From positions 372,001 through 436,000 of the forward strand of contig NZ_FNWQ01000001.1 in the NCBI RefSeq assembly GCF_900108365.1: a DNA stretch of 64,000 nucleotides. Direction: 5' to 3'. The position numbers and the translations under genes are program-made. The notes under the pieces are model-generated. The model saw only the letters and a list, made by a program, of their open reading frames with translations, had not been told where the DNA came from and ran no database searches. This document shows positions 9,444-19,986 of the stretch, piece after piece; position 1 is the stretch's first letter; each line of letters opens with the position of its first letter. The DNA is from Chryseobacterium culicis (lineage in GTDB: Bacteria > Bacteroidota > Bacteroidia > Flavobacteriales > Weeksellaceae).

Positions 9444-10244
9444 CTATAGATATCCCCATTCAAAGGTTTTTTTGATGAGTTCAGAACTGTTTTTGCAGTC
9501 AGATTTTTTTAAAATATTTTTCCTGTGGGTACGAACCGTTTCTTCTGAAATATTCAATAAATCTGAAATTTCACATGTTGAATATCCTTTTGCAATACAA
9601 TTAATAACCTCAACTTCTCTTTTGGTGAAAGTAACAAAAGTAGATTCGTTAGATTTATTACTTCCCATCCATTGCATCTGGTGAAAATCTTCCCGTCCGT
9701 TAATTCCGGAAACCAATACCACATAAGAATTTTGATGCGTGATGTGTTCAATATTGGTATGGATGTTAACGGCCTGTAAAAGCCTGCCGTCTTCATCTTT
9801 ATAGGTGTGTAAAGCCTGGTGATGGAACAATTCGTAATTACCTTTTAAAGTTCTCATTCTGAAACAGTAGCTGGTTTTCAGTTCCTGCTGATAATCAAAA
9901 CCGTTAATTTCTTTTATTTTTTCTATAGACATCCTTTCTGCTTCCATCACAAATTCTACGTCATCGGGATGGATGAGGTCTATAATTTCTTTCAGATGTA
10001 CGGGATATTTATTAAGACCATGGATTTTCAAAATATCTTCCTTGTGATTACAAATGATGGTGCTGTCTGCAAAATTGATGACATAATAATAAAATTTTCC
10101 AGGGGCAAAAATTTCTCCGATTATGTCTTCAATGGTGGGAACGGGTAGTATTCTGTTGTTATTCTGTAAAATTTCAGGATAATCATTCCAGACCTTAGTT
10201 AGGGGATGAGGTCTTTTTGCGTGAGTCAGGTGATTTTTCTTCAT
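9444..10244 (-). CDS. LuxR-type transcriptional regulator with PAS-like sensor region
   Basis: This is a 266-residue regulator. The C-terminal 65 residues (about 200-264) are a LuxR/NarL helix-turn-helix: FTKREVEVINCIAKGYST, then EISDLLNISEETVRTHRKNI. The N-terminal part (about 45-190) looks like a PAS fold (motif region HPDDVEFVMEAERMSIEKI, then YCFRMRTLKGNYELFHHQA). This resembles a family of flavobacterial PAS-LuxR proteins that respond to unknown small ligands. There is no receiver domain or phospho-acceptor. It sits just upstream of the MpaB-family gene in the same direction and may regulate it. Confidence 0.9.
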   Translation of the reverse strand: MKKNHLTHAKRPHPLTKVWNDYPEILQNNNRILPVPTIEDIIGEIFAPGKFYYYVINFADSTIICNHKEDILKIHGLNKYPVHLKEIIDLIHPDDVEFVMEAERMSIEKIKEINGFDYQQELKTSYCFRMRTLKGNYELFHHQALHTYKDEDGRLLQAVNIHTNIEHITHQNSYVVLVSGINGREDFHQMQWMGSNKSNESTFVTFTKREVEVINCIAKGYSTCEISDLLNISEETVRTHRKNILKKSDCKNSSELIKKTFEWGYL

Positions 10245-10387
10245 TGGTTAATGTTTTCTTAAAAATAATAAAATTATGTTAAACAAAATCACCCTTTTGT
10301 GGTATTTCGTATGGTAGGGAAGTATTGTAGTTTTAAATAAAAACTAATGACTATTTCAAAAAAATTTAACCTGAAAAATAAACAACC

Positions 10388-11482
10388 ATGAAAACAAAAA
10401 AAAACAAAAAAATGTTTTGCTTGATTTTTTATCTTGTCTTTTATATCCAAATTTATGGACAGACAGATAATACTTTAAATGCAATAGTTAATGCTAAAAA
10501 TAATCTCGAAACTTCAGAAAAAAAAGCAAGCGAGTTGAGTAGTTCTTACAATGATCTAAAAAAGGATAATGAAAAACTACAAAAAAGAAATGACAGTATA
10601 ATAAAAGCAATAGGAATTCAAACCTTAAACACTCAAAAGGTTTTATATAAAAATAATTATGAAATATTATTGAGTAATTTAAAAGAAATTGATAATCTTG
10701 AAAAGCAAATAAAAGAGTACCAGAATTCGTATAAAATAGCACTGTCCGGGACAACAATAGCAACTCTTATTAGCCCTACAAGTAATGCATTAGGTGCTAG
10801 TTTTACGGATATTATTGCAACCAATAGTAAGAGTATTTTAACTGACGAACTTAATGATGGCAAAAAGACAAAATTTTCTAATATCATAGATAAAATTGTC
10901 AGCCCTTTGGTTTCTAGTGTTCTAACTTCTAATCCAATAGGTTCAATAATTAATAATGTATTGCAGCAAGCTCTAACATTTGATGATGGGAAAATAAAAC
11001 AAGAAAAGTTGGATAAATTCATTATAAGTTTGAAGCCTCATATTGAATTTTACGAAAAGTTTGACAGAGAAGTAACTGACTATGAAACCAAGCTTATTAT
11101 TTATGGAAACGATATTAATTCCCAATATAGAAAGCTTAAGAATTACAGAAAAAATTTATATAAAACCTTAGAAATAGCAGATGCAGATAATGCTTATCAA
11201 AAAATTGAAGAGTTATTTAAAATTCAAAATGAAAACCTAAATATTAACGATTTAAGAGGGATTAATAATTCTATAAAAGTGATTGATGCTAAAAAGCTGA
11301 TTGAGAAAATGCCTGATTTTGACATTGATAAAAATTCATTTACTGATTCTTATAATAATTATATTTCTAAGATTATAAATATATTGAATAATAGTAGCTC
11401 AAATACTAATTTGAAGTTTGATAGCTATAAATTGAGTAAAGTTGTTGATAAGCTTGAAACTAGTAAGATAGATAATAATTGA
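10388..11482 (+). CDS. Secreted coiled-coil protein of unknown function, AT-rich
   Basis: This is a 364-residue protein I do not recognise. A probable signal peptide ends about residue 25 (FYIQIYGQ). Residues of about 35-115 are heptad-rich and likely coiled coil (many Lys/Glu/Asn/Leu). They are followed by a more hydrophobic, Ser/Thr/Ile-rich block (about 120-195) that could be membrane-associated or an amyloid-like/pore segment, and then a second charged helical region. Codon use is markedly more A/T-ending (AAT, AAA, ATA) than in flanking genes, which suggests foreign origin or weak expression. It stands alone between divergent and convergent genes, with a bidirectional terminator after it. 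Its start MKTKKNKK has an A-rich upstream region. Confidence 0.85.
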   Translation: MKTKKNKKMFCLIFYLVFYIQIYGQTDNTLNAIVNAKNNLETSEKKASELSSSYNDLKKDNEKLQKRNDSIIKAIGIQTLNTQKVLYKNNYEILLSNLKEIDNLEKQIKEYQNSYKIALSGTTIATLISPTSNALGASFTDIIATNSKSILTDELNDGKKTKFSNIIDKIVSPLVSSVLTSNPIGSIINNVLQQALTFDDGKIKQEKLDKFIISLKPHIEFYEKFDREVTDYETKLIIYGNDINSQYRKLKNYRKNLYKTLEIADADNAYQKIEELFKIQNENLNINDLRGINNSIKVIDAKKLIEKMPDFDIDKNSFTDSYNNYISKIINILNNSSSNTNLKFDSYKLSKVVDKLETSKIDNN

Positions 11483-11491
11483 TTTAACAAA

Positions 11492-11518
11492 AAAACCTTC
11501 CCATCAGGAAGGTTTTTA
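11492..11518. terminator. Bidirectional terminator between the coiled-coil gene and gap
   Basis: AAAACCTTCC (11492-11501) and GGAAGGTTTT (11507-11516) enclose a CATCA loop, with A- and T-runs on both sides. It can end both convergent transcripts. Confidence 0.9.
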
Positions 11519-11542
11519 TTATTGCTTATCGCTTATTACTTA

Positions 11543-13565
<2,023 letters not shown>

Positions 13566-13585
13566 CAAGTAAAAAATTTCGAACA

Positions 13586-13593
13586 CAAATTTA
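13586..13593 (-). promoter_or_regulatory. pfkA-gap -7 box (TAAATTTG)
   Basis: A perfect TAnnTTTG match on the minus strand, 20 nt before the chosen pfkA ATG. Its position argues against the longer frame starting at 13586. No clear -33 TTTG at 19-nt spacing was found. Confidence 0.65.
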
Positions 13594-13648
13594 CAAAAAC
13601 AAGTTCAGATTATCGTAGTAACTTTCCAATAGTTTTGAATATAAATTA

Positions 13649-14527
13649 TTAAAAGCTTCTGAAGTTTGTAGGTTTAAAAAAATATCGCGCAGTTTTTGTT
13701 TCTGCAGCAGTCACGTCAAGATCATACCAGGGCGTACAATCAGGATTAAACGGATTTGAAAGCACATGAACCGACTGGGCCGGAGTAAACCCCTCACTCA
13801 GTAAAAATAACCTTTGCCCTTTCTTATTTTGGCACACCCCGGAAATAAAAACAATATGACCCGGGCTGCCTGGCGTTATAAGAATATCTCCCGTTTTCAA
13901 ATCGGAACTCTTTGTCACCGGCTTGGTTTCCTTATTTAATGAAATGGTTCCGGCATAATTGAAAATCAGATCCAGATAATTTCTGAAATTCTGATAAGAA
14001 TCATCAAAGTGTGCAGTTTTTCTGAAGCTGACTGAATTTCCGCTGACGAAAGCCCTTGTGCCGTTTTTGTAATCGTTCCAGCTGAGAAGATCGCCGCTTG
14101 TAAAATGAAATTTAATTTCGTCAAACTTTTTAGACTTATAAAGATACTCTGCTCTCATACGGATAGCCGCATCAGCACATTGCTGCAGATCCTTGCTTCC
14201 CGTATCAATATCAAATACAGCTTCATGAAGATGCTGAGTGGAAATAGGAGTACCATTATATTTTAGAATCTGACTTCCATACGGTTTCAGCTTAAAATTT
14301 TCAATAAAATATCCGAAAGAATCAGGTTTTTCCTCAATCCATTCATAACCCTGCGGTGGAGAAAATCTCTCCCGGATGGTATTTTTATCTTTATTGATTT
14401 TTAAAGCATTTTCTGCAATTAAATGCTCGTTCTTATCTGGTTCAGCCAATAGACGGTCTGAAGATTTTTCTTTAATACAGCCTGTGAGAATTAAAAATGC
14501 TGTGATTCCGGTGATAACTTTTTTCAT
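13649..14527 (-). CDS. DUF4846-like lipoprotein
   Basis: This is a 292-residue lipoprotein. The start MKKVITGITAFLILTGC gives a lipobox (LTGC, Cys about 17), so export and lipidation are expected. The mature part resembles the DUF4846 family: PPQGYEWIEEKPDSFGYF near residue 55, then an AADAAIRMRAEYLY-like segment (CADAAIRMRAEYLY), and a GDILITPGSPGHIVFISGV block near 220. That last block, with a conserved His, resembles NlpC/P60-type cysteine-protease folds, but a catalytic Cys is not evident. The biochemical function is unknown. A start at 14545 would put the lipobox six residues deeper; the internal ATG fits the signal better. Confidence 0.8.
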   Translation of the reverse strand: MKKVITGITAFLILTGCIKEKSSDRLLAEPDKNEHLIAENALKINKDKNTIRERFSPPQGYEWIEEKPDSFGYFIENFKLKPYGSQILKYNGTPISTQHLHEAVFDIDTGSKDLQQCADAAIRMRAEYLYKSKKFDEIKFHFTSGDLLSWNDYKNGTRAFVSGNSVSFRKTAHFDDSYQNFRNYLDLIFNYAGTISLNKETKPVTKSSDLKTGDILITPGSPGHIVFISGVCQNKKGQRLFLLSEGFTPAQSVHVLSNPFNPDCTPWYDLDVTAAETKTARYFFKPTNFRSF

Positions 14528-14598
14528 GTGTTTTAGTTCACACAAATATCATTTTTTTTAGCTTGTCTGCCAATATAGAATATGAAAATCTGCTGGTT

Positions 14599-14940
14599 TC
14601 ACGAATCTTTCTGCTCCGGAATCAGTAATTTACCCCAGTCGTTCAATTGCCATAGAATTCCGACAAGCTGCTCACCAAGTTCTGTCAGTGTATATTCAAC
14701 CCTTGGAGGAAGTTCGTTGAAAGATTTCCTTTTCAGAATTCCATCTTTCACCATTTCAGTCAGCTGCTGGTTGAGAACCCGTCGGTCAACTTTGGCAATA
14801 CCGCGCAAAAATTCACTGGGACGTTTTTTTCCTTCATTAATCTGCCATACGATAGGAATTTTCCACTTTCCGCTGATGGTATTCACGGCTACTTCCAACG
14901 GACAAATTTTATTTTCTTCAGCTCTCTCCTTTGTTTCCAT
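14599..14940 (-). CDS. HxlR family winged-helix transcriptional regulator
   Basis: This is a 113-residue HxlR-type winged helix, a family that usually represses neighbouring redox or detoxification genes. Visible motifs are CPLEVAVNTISGKWKIPIVW, which carries the conserved Cys followed by the ISGKWK helix, then FLRGIAKVDRRVLNQQLTEM (recognition helix) and LPPRVEYTLTELGEQL (wing). It lies between the lipoprotein and the divergent HEAT-repeat gene. An obvious target is not apparent. Autoregulation from the 94-bp divergent gap is plausible. Confidence 0.95.
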   Translation of the reverse strand: METKERAEENKICPLEVAVNTISGKWKIPIVWQINEGKKRPSEFLRGIAKVDRRVLNQQLTEMVKDGILKRKSFNELPPRVEYTLTELGEQLVGILWQLNDWGKLLIPEQKDS

Positions 14941-15034
14941 AAAATTGACTTTTTTATCCCTATAGGTGAAAAATATGCGGTATTGGTTTTGTTCTCATAC
15001 TTTCAGATTTTTGTAAAGATAAACATTAAAAAGT

Positions 15035-15835
15035 ATGGCAGAAAAACGAAAAGGTGCCCGCTCTCTCAAAGATATTTCAGAGAAAATTCTGGAACAGCTT
15101 AACAGAGGGGAAATTGAAACAGCCAACCTTACAGAATGGCTGGCGGTAGATCAGAGGCTATTGCTGGAAAACCTCCTTTATCATAATAACCGTTCGGAAT
15201 ATTTAAAACCTGTTTTAGACAATGTAGACCGGCTAAAAAAACAGACGGTTAATACCATTAATGAAACGATTGGAATTGGTTTGCTTCATCTGGCAACACA
15301 AAATAAAGATGATGAATTTCTTCAGAAACTGAAAACCCATCCCGCAGATTTGGTACGCTGCTGGGCAGCTTATGCAATTGGACGTAATCCTGATTTAAAA
15401 TTGAAAGATAAATTAGACAGAATTCAGTCATTCGCTGCGGATACACATTTTGGTGTGAGGGAGATCTGCTGGATGGCCATGCGTCCGGAGATCTCCGCAA
15501 ATCTTGATGAAAGCCTGGCTGCTCTTGCCGGCTGGACAATGCATGAGAATGAGAATGTAAGACGTTTTGCCAGTGAATCTACAAGGCCGAGAGGCGTATG
15601 GTGTGCGCATATTGATGCATTAAAACAAAATCCCGGTTTAGGGCTGGTAATTTTAGAGCCTTTACGGTCAGATTCTTCAAGATATGTGCAGGATAGTGTG
15701 GGTAATTGGTTGAATGATGCCAGTAAATCACAACCCGAATTTGTAATAGAAATCTGTGATGAATGGCTGCGGGAAAGCGCGACCAAAGAAACTCAATACA
15801 TTATTAAAAAAGCCCTTCGAACGCTTAAAAAGTAA
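15035..15835 (+). CDS. HEAT-repeat protein, DNA-alkylation-repair-like
   Basis: This is a 266-residue all-helical protein. It shows successive helical pairs typical of HEAT-like repeats: HPADLVRCWAAYAIGRN, HFGVREICWMAMRP and HENENVRRFASEST. RPRGVW and WLNDASKSQP follow. This architecture matches the AlkD-like/DNA alkylation repair family seen as stand-alone proteins in many bacteria. Those enzymes bind DNA bearing N-alkylated bases and promote base release. I cannot confirm the catalytic Asp/Trp set from sequence alone, so a non-enzymatic role is also possible. It runs straight into the DnaA-box intergenic region, with its stop at 15833-15835. Confidence 0.8.
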   Translation: MAEKRKGARSLKDISEKILEQLNRGEIETANLTEWLAVDQRLLLENLLYHNNRSEYLKPVLDNVDRLKKQTVNTINETIGIGLLHLATQNKDDEFLQKLKTHPADLVRCWAAYAIGRNPDLKLKDKLDRIQSFAADTHFGVREICWMAMRPEISANLDESLAALAGWTMHENENVRRFASESTRPRGVWCAHIDALKQNPGLGLVILEPLRSDSSRYVQDSVGNWLNDASKSQPEFVIEICDEWLRESATKETQYIIKKALRTLKK

Positions 15836-16143
15836 AAGTTATCCACAACGGAAAATATATTGGACATTATTTATTCTCTATATCAAAGATTTCCATGCTT
15901 TTATATGATTTACTGAAACCCTTTACTGGTGGCGTACAAAGAATAATCAGCTGCATTTTTAAGGATAAAGACGCTGGCGAAAATTCTTATGTTAACGGTA
16001 TGTTAACTGGAAAAAGTTATCCACAATATGAGTTTTCAATTAATGTGAATTATATCTTTCATGAAATGAGGGATTTAAATAATACATTTTAAAAATGGGA
16101 CTGAAACACATTGTTTTTTCGCTGAGATAAAAGTTATCCACAA
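15834..16143 (+). other. Candidate replication origin: three identical DnaA-box repeats
   Basis: The 15-nt direct repeat AAAAGTTATCCACAA occurs at 15834-15848, 16012-16026 and 16129-16143, each containing the perfect DnaA box TTATCCACA in the same orientation. The region between holds AT-rich stretches and a tandem TATGTTAAC (15989-16009). No other TTATCCACA was noticed in the window; a TTATCAACA variant lies at 18433-18441. This is consistent with oriC or a DnaA-titrating/regulatory locus. It sits between convergent genes, which is unusual for an origin. No dnaA gene is in the window. Flanking gene orientation is only weakly divergent. Confidence 0.55.
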
Positions 16144-16156
16144 TATGGAATTTCCG

Positions 16157-16915
16157 TTACCATTTTTCGGTCAGATATTTCCAGTATCTTTTAGGAACAT
16201 GCTGAATATGAAGTTTCATATTTTTCCGTTCTGTAATATTGGTCTTTGTAAAATATCGCTGCCATAAAACCTGATAGCTCTTTTCCTCATCATGGAACTT
16301 TTGCTGATAGTGTTTCAGATCCAGCTTTTCATCAGGGTAGAAGAACTCACAGGTTTCCAGATCATAAAGAAGTCCATAATTTCTCCGCAGGTCATAGATC
16401 ATCCATTGCTGATCCTGATACCTGTTTTTAAAATGTTTTCTGATCAAAGGAAGAACATTGAAATCGGGATCTATTTTGGAGAAAAAAACACCATCCTGCA
16501 TTTTTTCAAAGCGCACAAATGCTGTCATTCTGTGTCTTTCCCTGTCCACGGATTTGCAGATTTTTGAAATTTTCAAAATGTCGGCATCAGCAAAATTTTC
16601 AAGAATATTGGCTTCCGGATGCTTTATTGACTGCCTTACCGCAGATAAGATGAGGTTTTCCAGATCCGGATCTTCAGATAAAAACACTTTTAAAAGCTTA
16701 TGAATGCCCTGCTTTCCAATGTGCTGTTCAAGTTTATTTAAAACCCTCTCAGATTTATCCGTCTGGGTAATCACTTCATGGATCTCAGCAAAAATGTTTT
16801 CCTGATGAAACCTTTCTCTGCCTGTAATTTCCACCTCTTTATAACGGTATTCGAAAACTTCAAATACCGCAGTGAAAAGACCGTCAAAACTTCCATCGTA
16901 GAGTAGGGTTACCAT
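16157..16915 (-). CDS. TIGR03915-type putative DNA repair protein
   Basis: This 252-residue protein resembles the TIGR03915 family, which is always found beside a radical-SAM protein proposed to act in DNA modification or repair. The start MVTLLYDGSFDGLFTAVFEVFE is typical, as is the central block VDRERHRMTAFVRFEK followed by FFSKIDPDFNVLPLIRKHF and IYDLRRNYGLLYDLE. The RHRM-AFVRF segment suggests a nucleic-acid-binding core. The biochemical activity is not established. It lies downstream of and collinear with the radical-SAM gene (gap 159 bp, which contains a REP-like hairpin), consistent with one functional module. Confidence 0.85.
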   Translation of the reverse strand: MVTLLYDGSFDGLFTAVFEVFEYRYKEVEITGRERFHQENIFAEIHEVITQTDKSERVLNKLEQHIGKQGIHKLLKVFLSEDPDLENLILSAVRQSIKHPEANILENFADADILKISKICKSVDRERHRMTAFVRFEKMQDGVFFSKIDPDFNVLPLIRKHFKNRYQDQQWMIYDLRRNYGLLYDLETCEFFYPDEKLDLKHYQQKFHDEEKSYQVLWQRYFTKTNITERKNMKLHIQHVPKRYWKYLTEKW

Positions 16916-16939
16916 ATATTTAATTTGAAATTTGTTGGC

Positions 16940-17002
16940 TTGTCATTCTGATGAAGAAACATCTAACTCGTTTGGGAGATTCTTCCCTGATCGGAATGAC
17001 AA
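16940..17002. repeat. TGTCATTC...GGAATGACA inverted repeat (REP-like)
   Basis: TTGTCATTCTGA (16940-16951) faces TCGGAATGACAA (16991-17002), with GAAGAAAC-ATCT and AGATTCTTC partly complementary inside. This form is common in Bacteroidota intergenic regions. It separates the TIGR03915 gene and the radical-SAM gene. Confidence 0.7.
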
Positions 17003-17074
17003 TAGTGCTGTTCTGTTTGTGTATAAAAAATTGCTGACTGTTTGTGAAAATAGGAGTGTGGCTTGTATGTAAAA

Positions 17075-18334
17075 TCAAAATAAAGTCAGCTGCTGTGAAA
17101 ACTGATTGTGAAATTTGGATGAGCTTCCTCCTATCAGCAATCTTCTGAAGTTTTTATCCGTTAAATATTTCAGATAAGCATTTCCTGCATTGAAATCAAT
17201 GAAGTATTTTGCCCGGTTCACAGCCGCTCCCAGTTTTTTCAAATGGTCCATTGTTAAAATCTGAAACCGTCTTGCACTTATAATTTTCTGAGCCGTTTTA
17301 ACGCCAATTCCGGGAATTCTTAAAATGGTCCGATATTCCGCAGTCTGAAGGTTCACCGGAAACTGATCAAGGTTTCGCAGCGCCCAGCTTAATTTCGGAT
17401 CAACTTCAAGATCAAGGAAAGGCATATTCGGATCTAGAATTTCTTCCGCTTTAAAACCATAAAATCTCATCAGCCAGTCTGACTGATAGAGGCGGTTTTC
17501 ACGAAGCATGGGAACTTCCGTTGTTAAAGAAGGCAGCCTCTGATCCTCCAGAACAGGAACATATCCGGAATAATATACCCTTTTCAGATTAAAATTTTTA
17601 TAGAAATGATCGGCAACCTTGATAATCTGTAAGTCATTTTCATTGGTTGCGCCCACAATCATCTGGGTAGATTGTCCGGCAGGAGCAAACTTGGGAACCT
17701 TCTTCAGAATTTTTTTCTCATCCTTATACTGAATGATTCCTTTTTGGATATAACGCATCGGGCTGATCATATCATGCCTGTTTTTTTCAGGAGCGAGCAA
17801 TTTTAATCCGCTCTCCGTAGGAATTTCAATATTTACTGACAGCCGGTCCGCATATAAAGCGGCTTCCTGCATCAGGTCATCACTTGCCCCCGGAATTGAT
17901 TTAAGATGAATATATCCGTTAAAGTTTTCTTCCAGACGAAGTTTTTTGGCGACCCTTACAAGCCTTTCCATTGTTGTATCAGCATTCTTGAATATGCCTG
18001 AACTTAAAAATAGACCTTCAATATAATTCCTCCGGTAAAAATTGATGGTAAGATCTACCACTTCTTCCACTGTAAAAGCGGCTCTTTTAATATCATTAGA
18101 GCTTCTGGAAACACAATAAGCACAATCATAAATACAATGATTGGTCAGCAGGATTTTAAGCAGGGAGACACATCGTCCGTCTTCCGTATAGGTATGGCAG
18201 ATCCCGCTTGCGGAACTGTCTCCCAAAGCGCCTTTCTTATTTTTCCTCGAACCTCCGCTTGATGAACAGGAAACATCATATTTCGCTGCATCTGCAAGGA
18301 TTTCGAGCTTTTCTTTAACGCGGTCAAAATTCAT
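17075..18334 (-). CDS. Putative DNA modification/repair radical SAM protein (TIGR03916-like)
   Basis: This 419-residue protein combines a radical-SAM core with a C-terminal helix-hairpin-helix. The cluster-binding CxxxCxxC is HCIYDCAYC (about residue 77). The radical-SAM barrel region follows (YIEGLFLSSGIFK, then GYIHLKSIPGAS), and a DNA-binding HhH lies at about 330-355 (RIPGIGVKTAQKII). The family is thought to use SAM-derived radical chemistry on DNA, but the reaction is unknown. The start at 18334 (MNFDRVKEKL) fits the family. An in-frame ATG at 18400 would add 22 residues without family features. It is divergent from HMG-CoA reductase. Confidence 0.9.
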   Translation of the reverse strand: MNFDRVKEKLEILADAAKYDVSCSSSGGSRKNKKGALGDSSASGICHTYTEDGRCVSLLKILLTNHCIYDCAYCVSRSSNDIKRAAFTVEEVVDLTINFYRRNYIEGLFLSSGIFKNADTTMERLVRVAKKLRLEENFNGYIHLKSIPGASDDLMQEAALYADRLSVNIEIPTESGLKLLAPEKNRHDMISPMRYIQKGIIQYKDEKKILKKVPKFAPAGQSTQMIVGATNENDLQIIKVADHFYKNFNLKRVYYSGYVPVLEDQRLPSLTTEVPMLRENRLYQSDWLMRFYGFKAEEILDPNMPFLDLEVDPKLSWALRNLDQFPVNLQTAEYRTILRIPGIGVKTAQKIISARRFQILTMDHLKKLGAAVNRAKYFIDFNAGNAYLKYLTDKNFRRLLIGGSSSKFHNQFSQQLTLF

Positions 18335-18490
18335 ATTTGTAAACGTTTGATATGTTTTGTATCTGAACTGTATTTTAATTCTGTTCAAATTTAGTTCCAA
18401 AATTGATAAATGTCAATCTTTTTTCATAGAAGTTATCAACAAAAAAGAGTCTCAAAATCATTATATTTACGGCTCATTAAAGTTTATATC

Positions 18491-19819
18491 ATGAATCATA
18501 AACCAATCGAAGGTTTTTCCAAGCTTCCCAAGCAGGGGAAAATAGAATGGCTCGTAAACGAATATCTTGAAGGAAACCAGGAATATCAAAATATATTAAA
18601 ACAATACTGGAATGATGATGCAGATCTTCAGAAACTTCACGAAGAATTTTCTGAAAATACCATCTCCAATTTTTACATGCCGTACGGAATTGCTCCGAAC
18701 TTTTTGATTGACGGAAAACTACTGGCGCTCCCTATGGCTGTGGAAGAAAGTTCTGTAGTAGCAGCAGCTTCTAAAGCCGCTAAATTCTGGATCGATAAAG
18801 GCGGTTTTAAAACAACGATTATCAATACTGAAAAACTGGGGCATACCCACTTTATTTTTAATGTTGAACCTCATAAATTACTGCATTTCTTTAATTTCCG
18901 TTTAAAGAAAAAATTATTCGAGACCACTGAAGATATCACGTCTAACATGAGAAAACGCGGCGGAGGCATCCTTAATATCAGCCTGGTGGATAAAACGGCA
19001 GAAATGCCTGACTATTATCAGCTGAAAGCAAGCTTTGATACGGTGGATTCAATGGGAGCCAATTTTATCAATTCATGTCTTGAGCAATTCGGAAAAACGC
19101 TGAGACAGGAAGTTGCTGTAAGCGAAGATTTTACTGAGGAAGAAAAAAAATCTTTACAGATTGTGATGAATATTCTTTCCAACTTTACACCAGACTGTAT
19201 TGTAAGGGCTGAGGTTTCTTGTAAAATGGAAGATCTAAAAGATGACAGCGGAATTTCCCCAGAAGAATTTGCTGCAAAATTCAAACAGGCGGTTACCATT
19301 GCAGAAATTGAACCTTACCGTGCAACTACTCACAATAAAGGAATAATGAACGGGGTAGATGCCGTTGTAATTGCTACCGGAAATGACTTCAGAGCTACAG
19401 AAGCCTGCGCACACGCTTATGCTGCAAGAGACGGGCAGTATAGATCTCTGACCCACTGTACAACTGATAACGGAGTGTTCAGATTCTGGATAGATCTCCC
19501 TATTTCTGTTGGGGTAGTAGGGGGACTCACCAATCTTCACCCGTTGGTAAAATTCTCTTTAGCCTTACTTGGAAAACCATCTGCACAGGAACTGATGAGT
19601 ATTCTTGCAGTTTCCGGTCTTGCACAAAACTTTGGAGCGCTGCGCTCTCTGGTAACTACAGGAATCCAGAAAGGGCATATGAAAATGCATTTATTGAATA
19701 TCCTGAACCAACTGGGAGCAACCGAAGAAGAAAAAAAACACTTTGTAACGTATTTTAAAGATAAAACGGTAAGCCATCACGAGGTGATCACTGAATTTAA
19801 CAGAATGAGAGGAAACTAA
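18491..19819 (+). CDS. Hydroxymethylglutaryl-CoA reductase, class II (degradative-type)
   Basis: This 442-residue HMG-CoA reductase converts HMG-CoA to mevalonate (or the reverse). In Flavobacteriia it feeds isoprenoid biosynthesis. The substrate block MAVEESSVVAAASKAAKFW (about residues 77-95) carries the key Glu. NKGIMNGVDAVVIATGNDFRA (about 280-300) is the nucleotide-binding region, and a GGLTNLHP loop follows near 345. The start at 18491 (MNHKPIEGF) is chosen because the 27 residues before it in the longer frame show no family similarity. The stop overlaps the ATG of the next small gene by one base, so translational coupling is likely. Confidence 0.95.
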   Translation: MNHKPIEGFSKLPKQGKIEWLVNEYLEGNQEYQNILKQYWNDDADLQKLHEEFSENTISNFYMPYGIAPNFLIDGKLLALPMAVEESSVVAAASKAAKFWIDKGGFKTTIINTEKLGHTHFIFNVEPHKLLHFFNFRLKKKLFETTEDITSNMRKRGGGILNISLVDKTAEMPDYYQLKASFDTVDSMGANFINSCLEQFGKTLRQEVAVSEDFTEEEKKSLQIVMNILSNFTPDCIVRAEVSCKMEDLKDDSGISPEEFAAKFKQAVTIAEIEPYRATTHNKGIMNGVDAVVIATGNDFRATEACAHAYAARDGQYRSLTHCTTDNGVFRFWIDLPISVGVVGGLTNLHPLVKFSLALLGKPSAQELMSILAVSGLAQNFGALRSLVTTGIQKGHMKMHLLNILNQLGATEEEKKHFVTYFKDKTVSHHEVITEFNRMRGN

Positions 19820-19986
19820 TGCTACAGATTATTTTGCCTATTGTATTCCTTCTTTTTGGTTTTTTTCTGAAGAAAACAGACAATGAAGGTTTCAGAAGCT
19901 CCAAGAAATTTGCCAATATGTTTATCATACTGGGAATTTCTACGCTGGTTGCCAAGTTCATATTAATGTACTTAAAATCAAAATAG
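19819..19986 (+). CDS. Small membrane protein, 55 aa
   Basis: A 55-codon frame runs from the ATG at 19819, one base into the HMG-CoA reductase stop, to the TAG at 19984-19986. The protein has two hydrophobic segments (about residues 3-17 and 34-50) separated by a charged loop (KKTDNEGFRSSKK) and ends in YLKSK, so it is probably a two-pass inner-membrane protein. The last base of its stop is also the first base of the next gene's GTG start. Tight coupling on both sides and a protein-like composition make it a real gene. The function is unknown. Confidence 0.75.
   Translation: MLQIILPIVFLLFGFFLKKTDNEGFRSSKKFANMFIILGISTLVAKFILMYLKSK

Noticed and set aside
15895..16092. 65-codon open frame inside the DnaA-box region
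   Set aside because: It overlaps the second 15-nt repeat, has no protein-family features and an uneven composition. The repeats explain the sequence better.
18433..18441. TTATCAACA, a DnaA-box-like site before HMG-CoA reductase
   Set aside because: Only a single imperfect copy without the extended 15-nt context, so it is not counted with the cluster.
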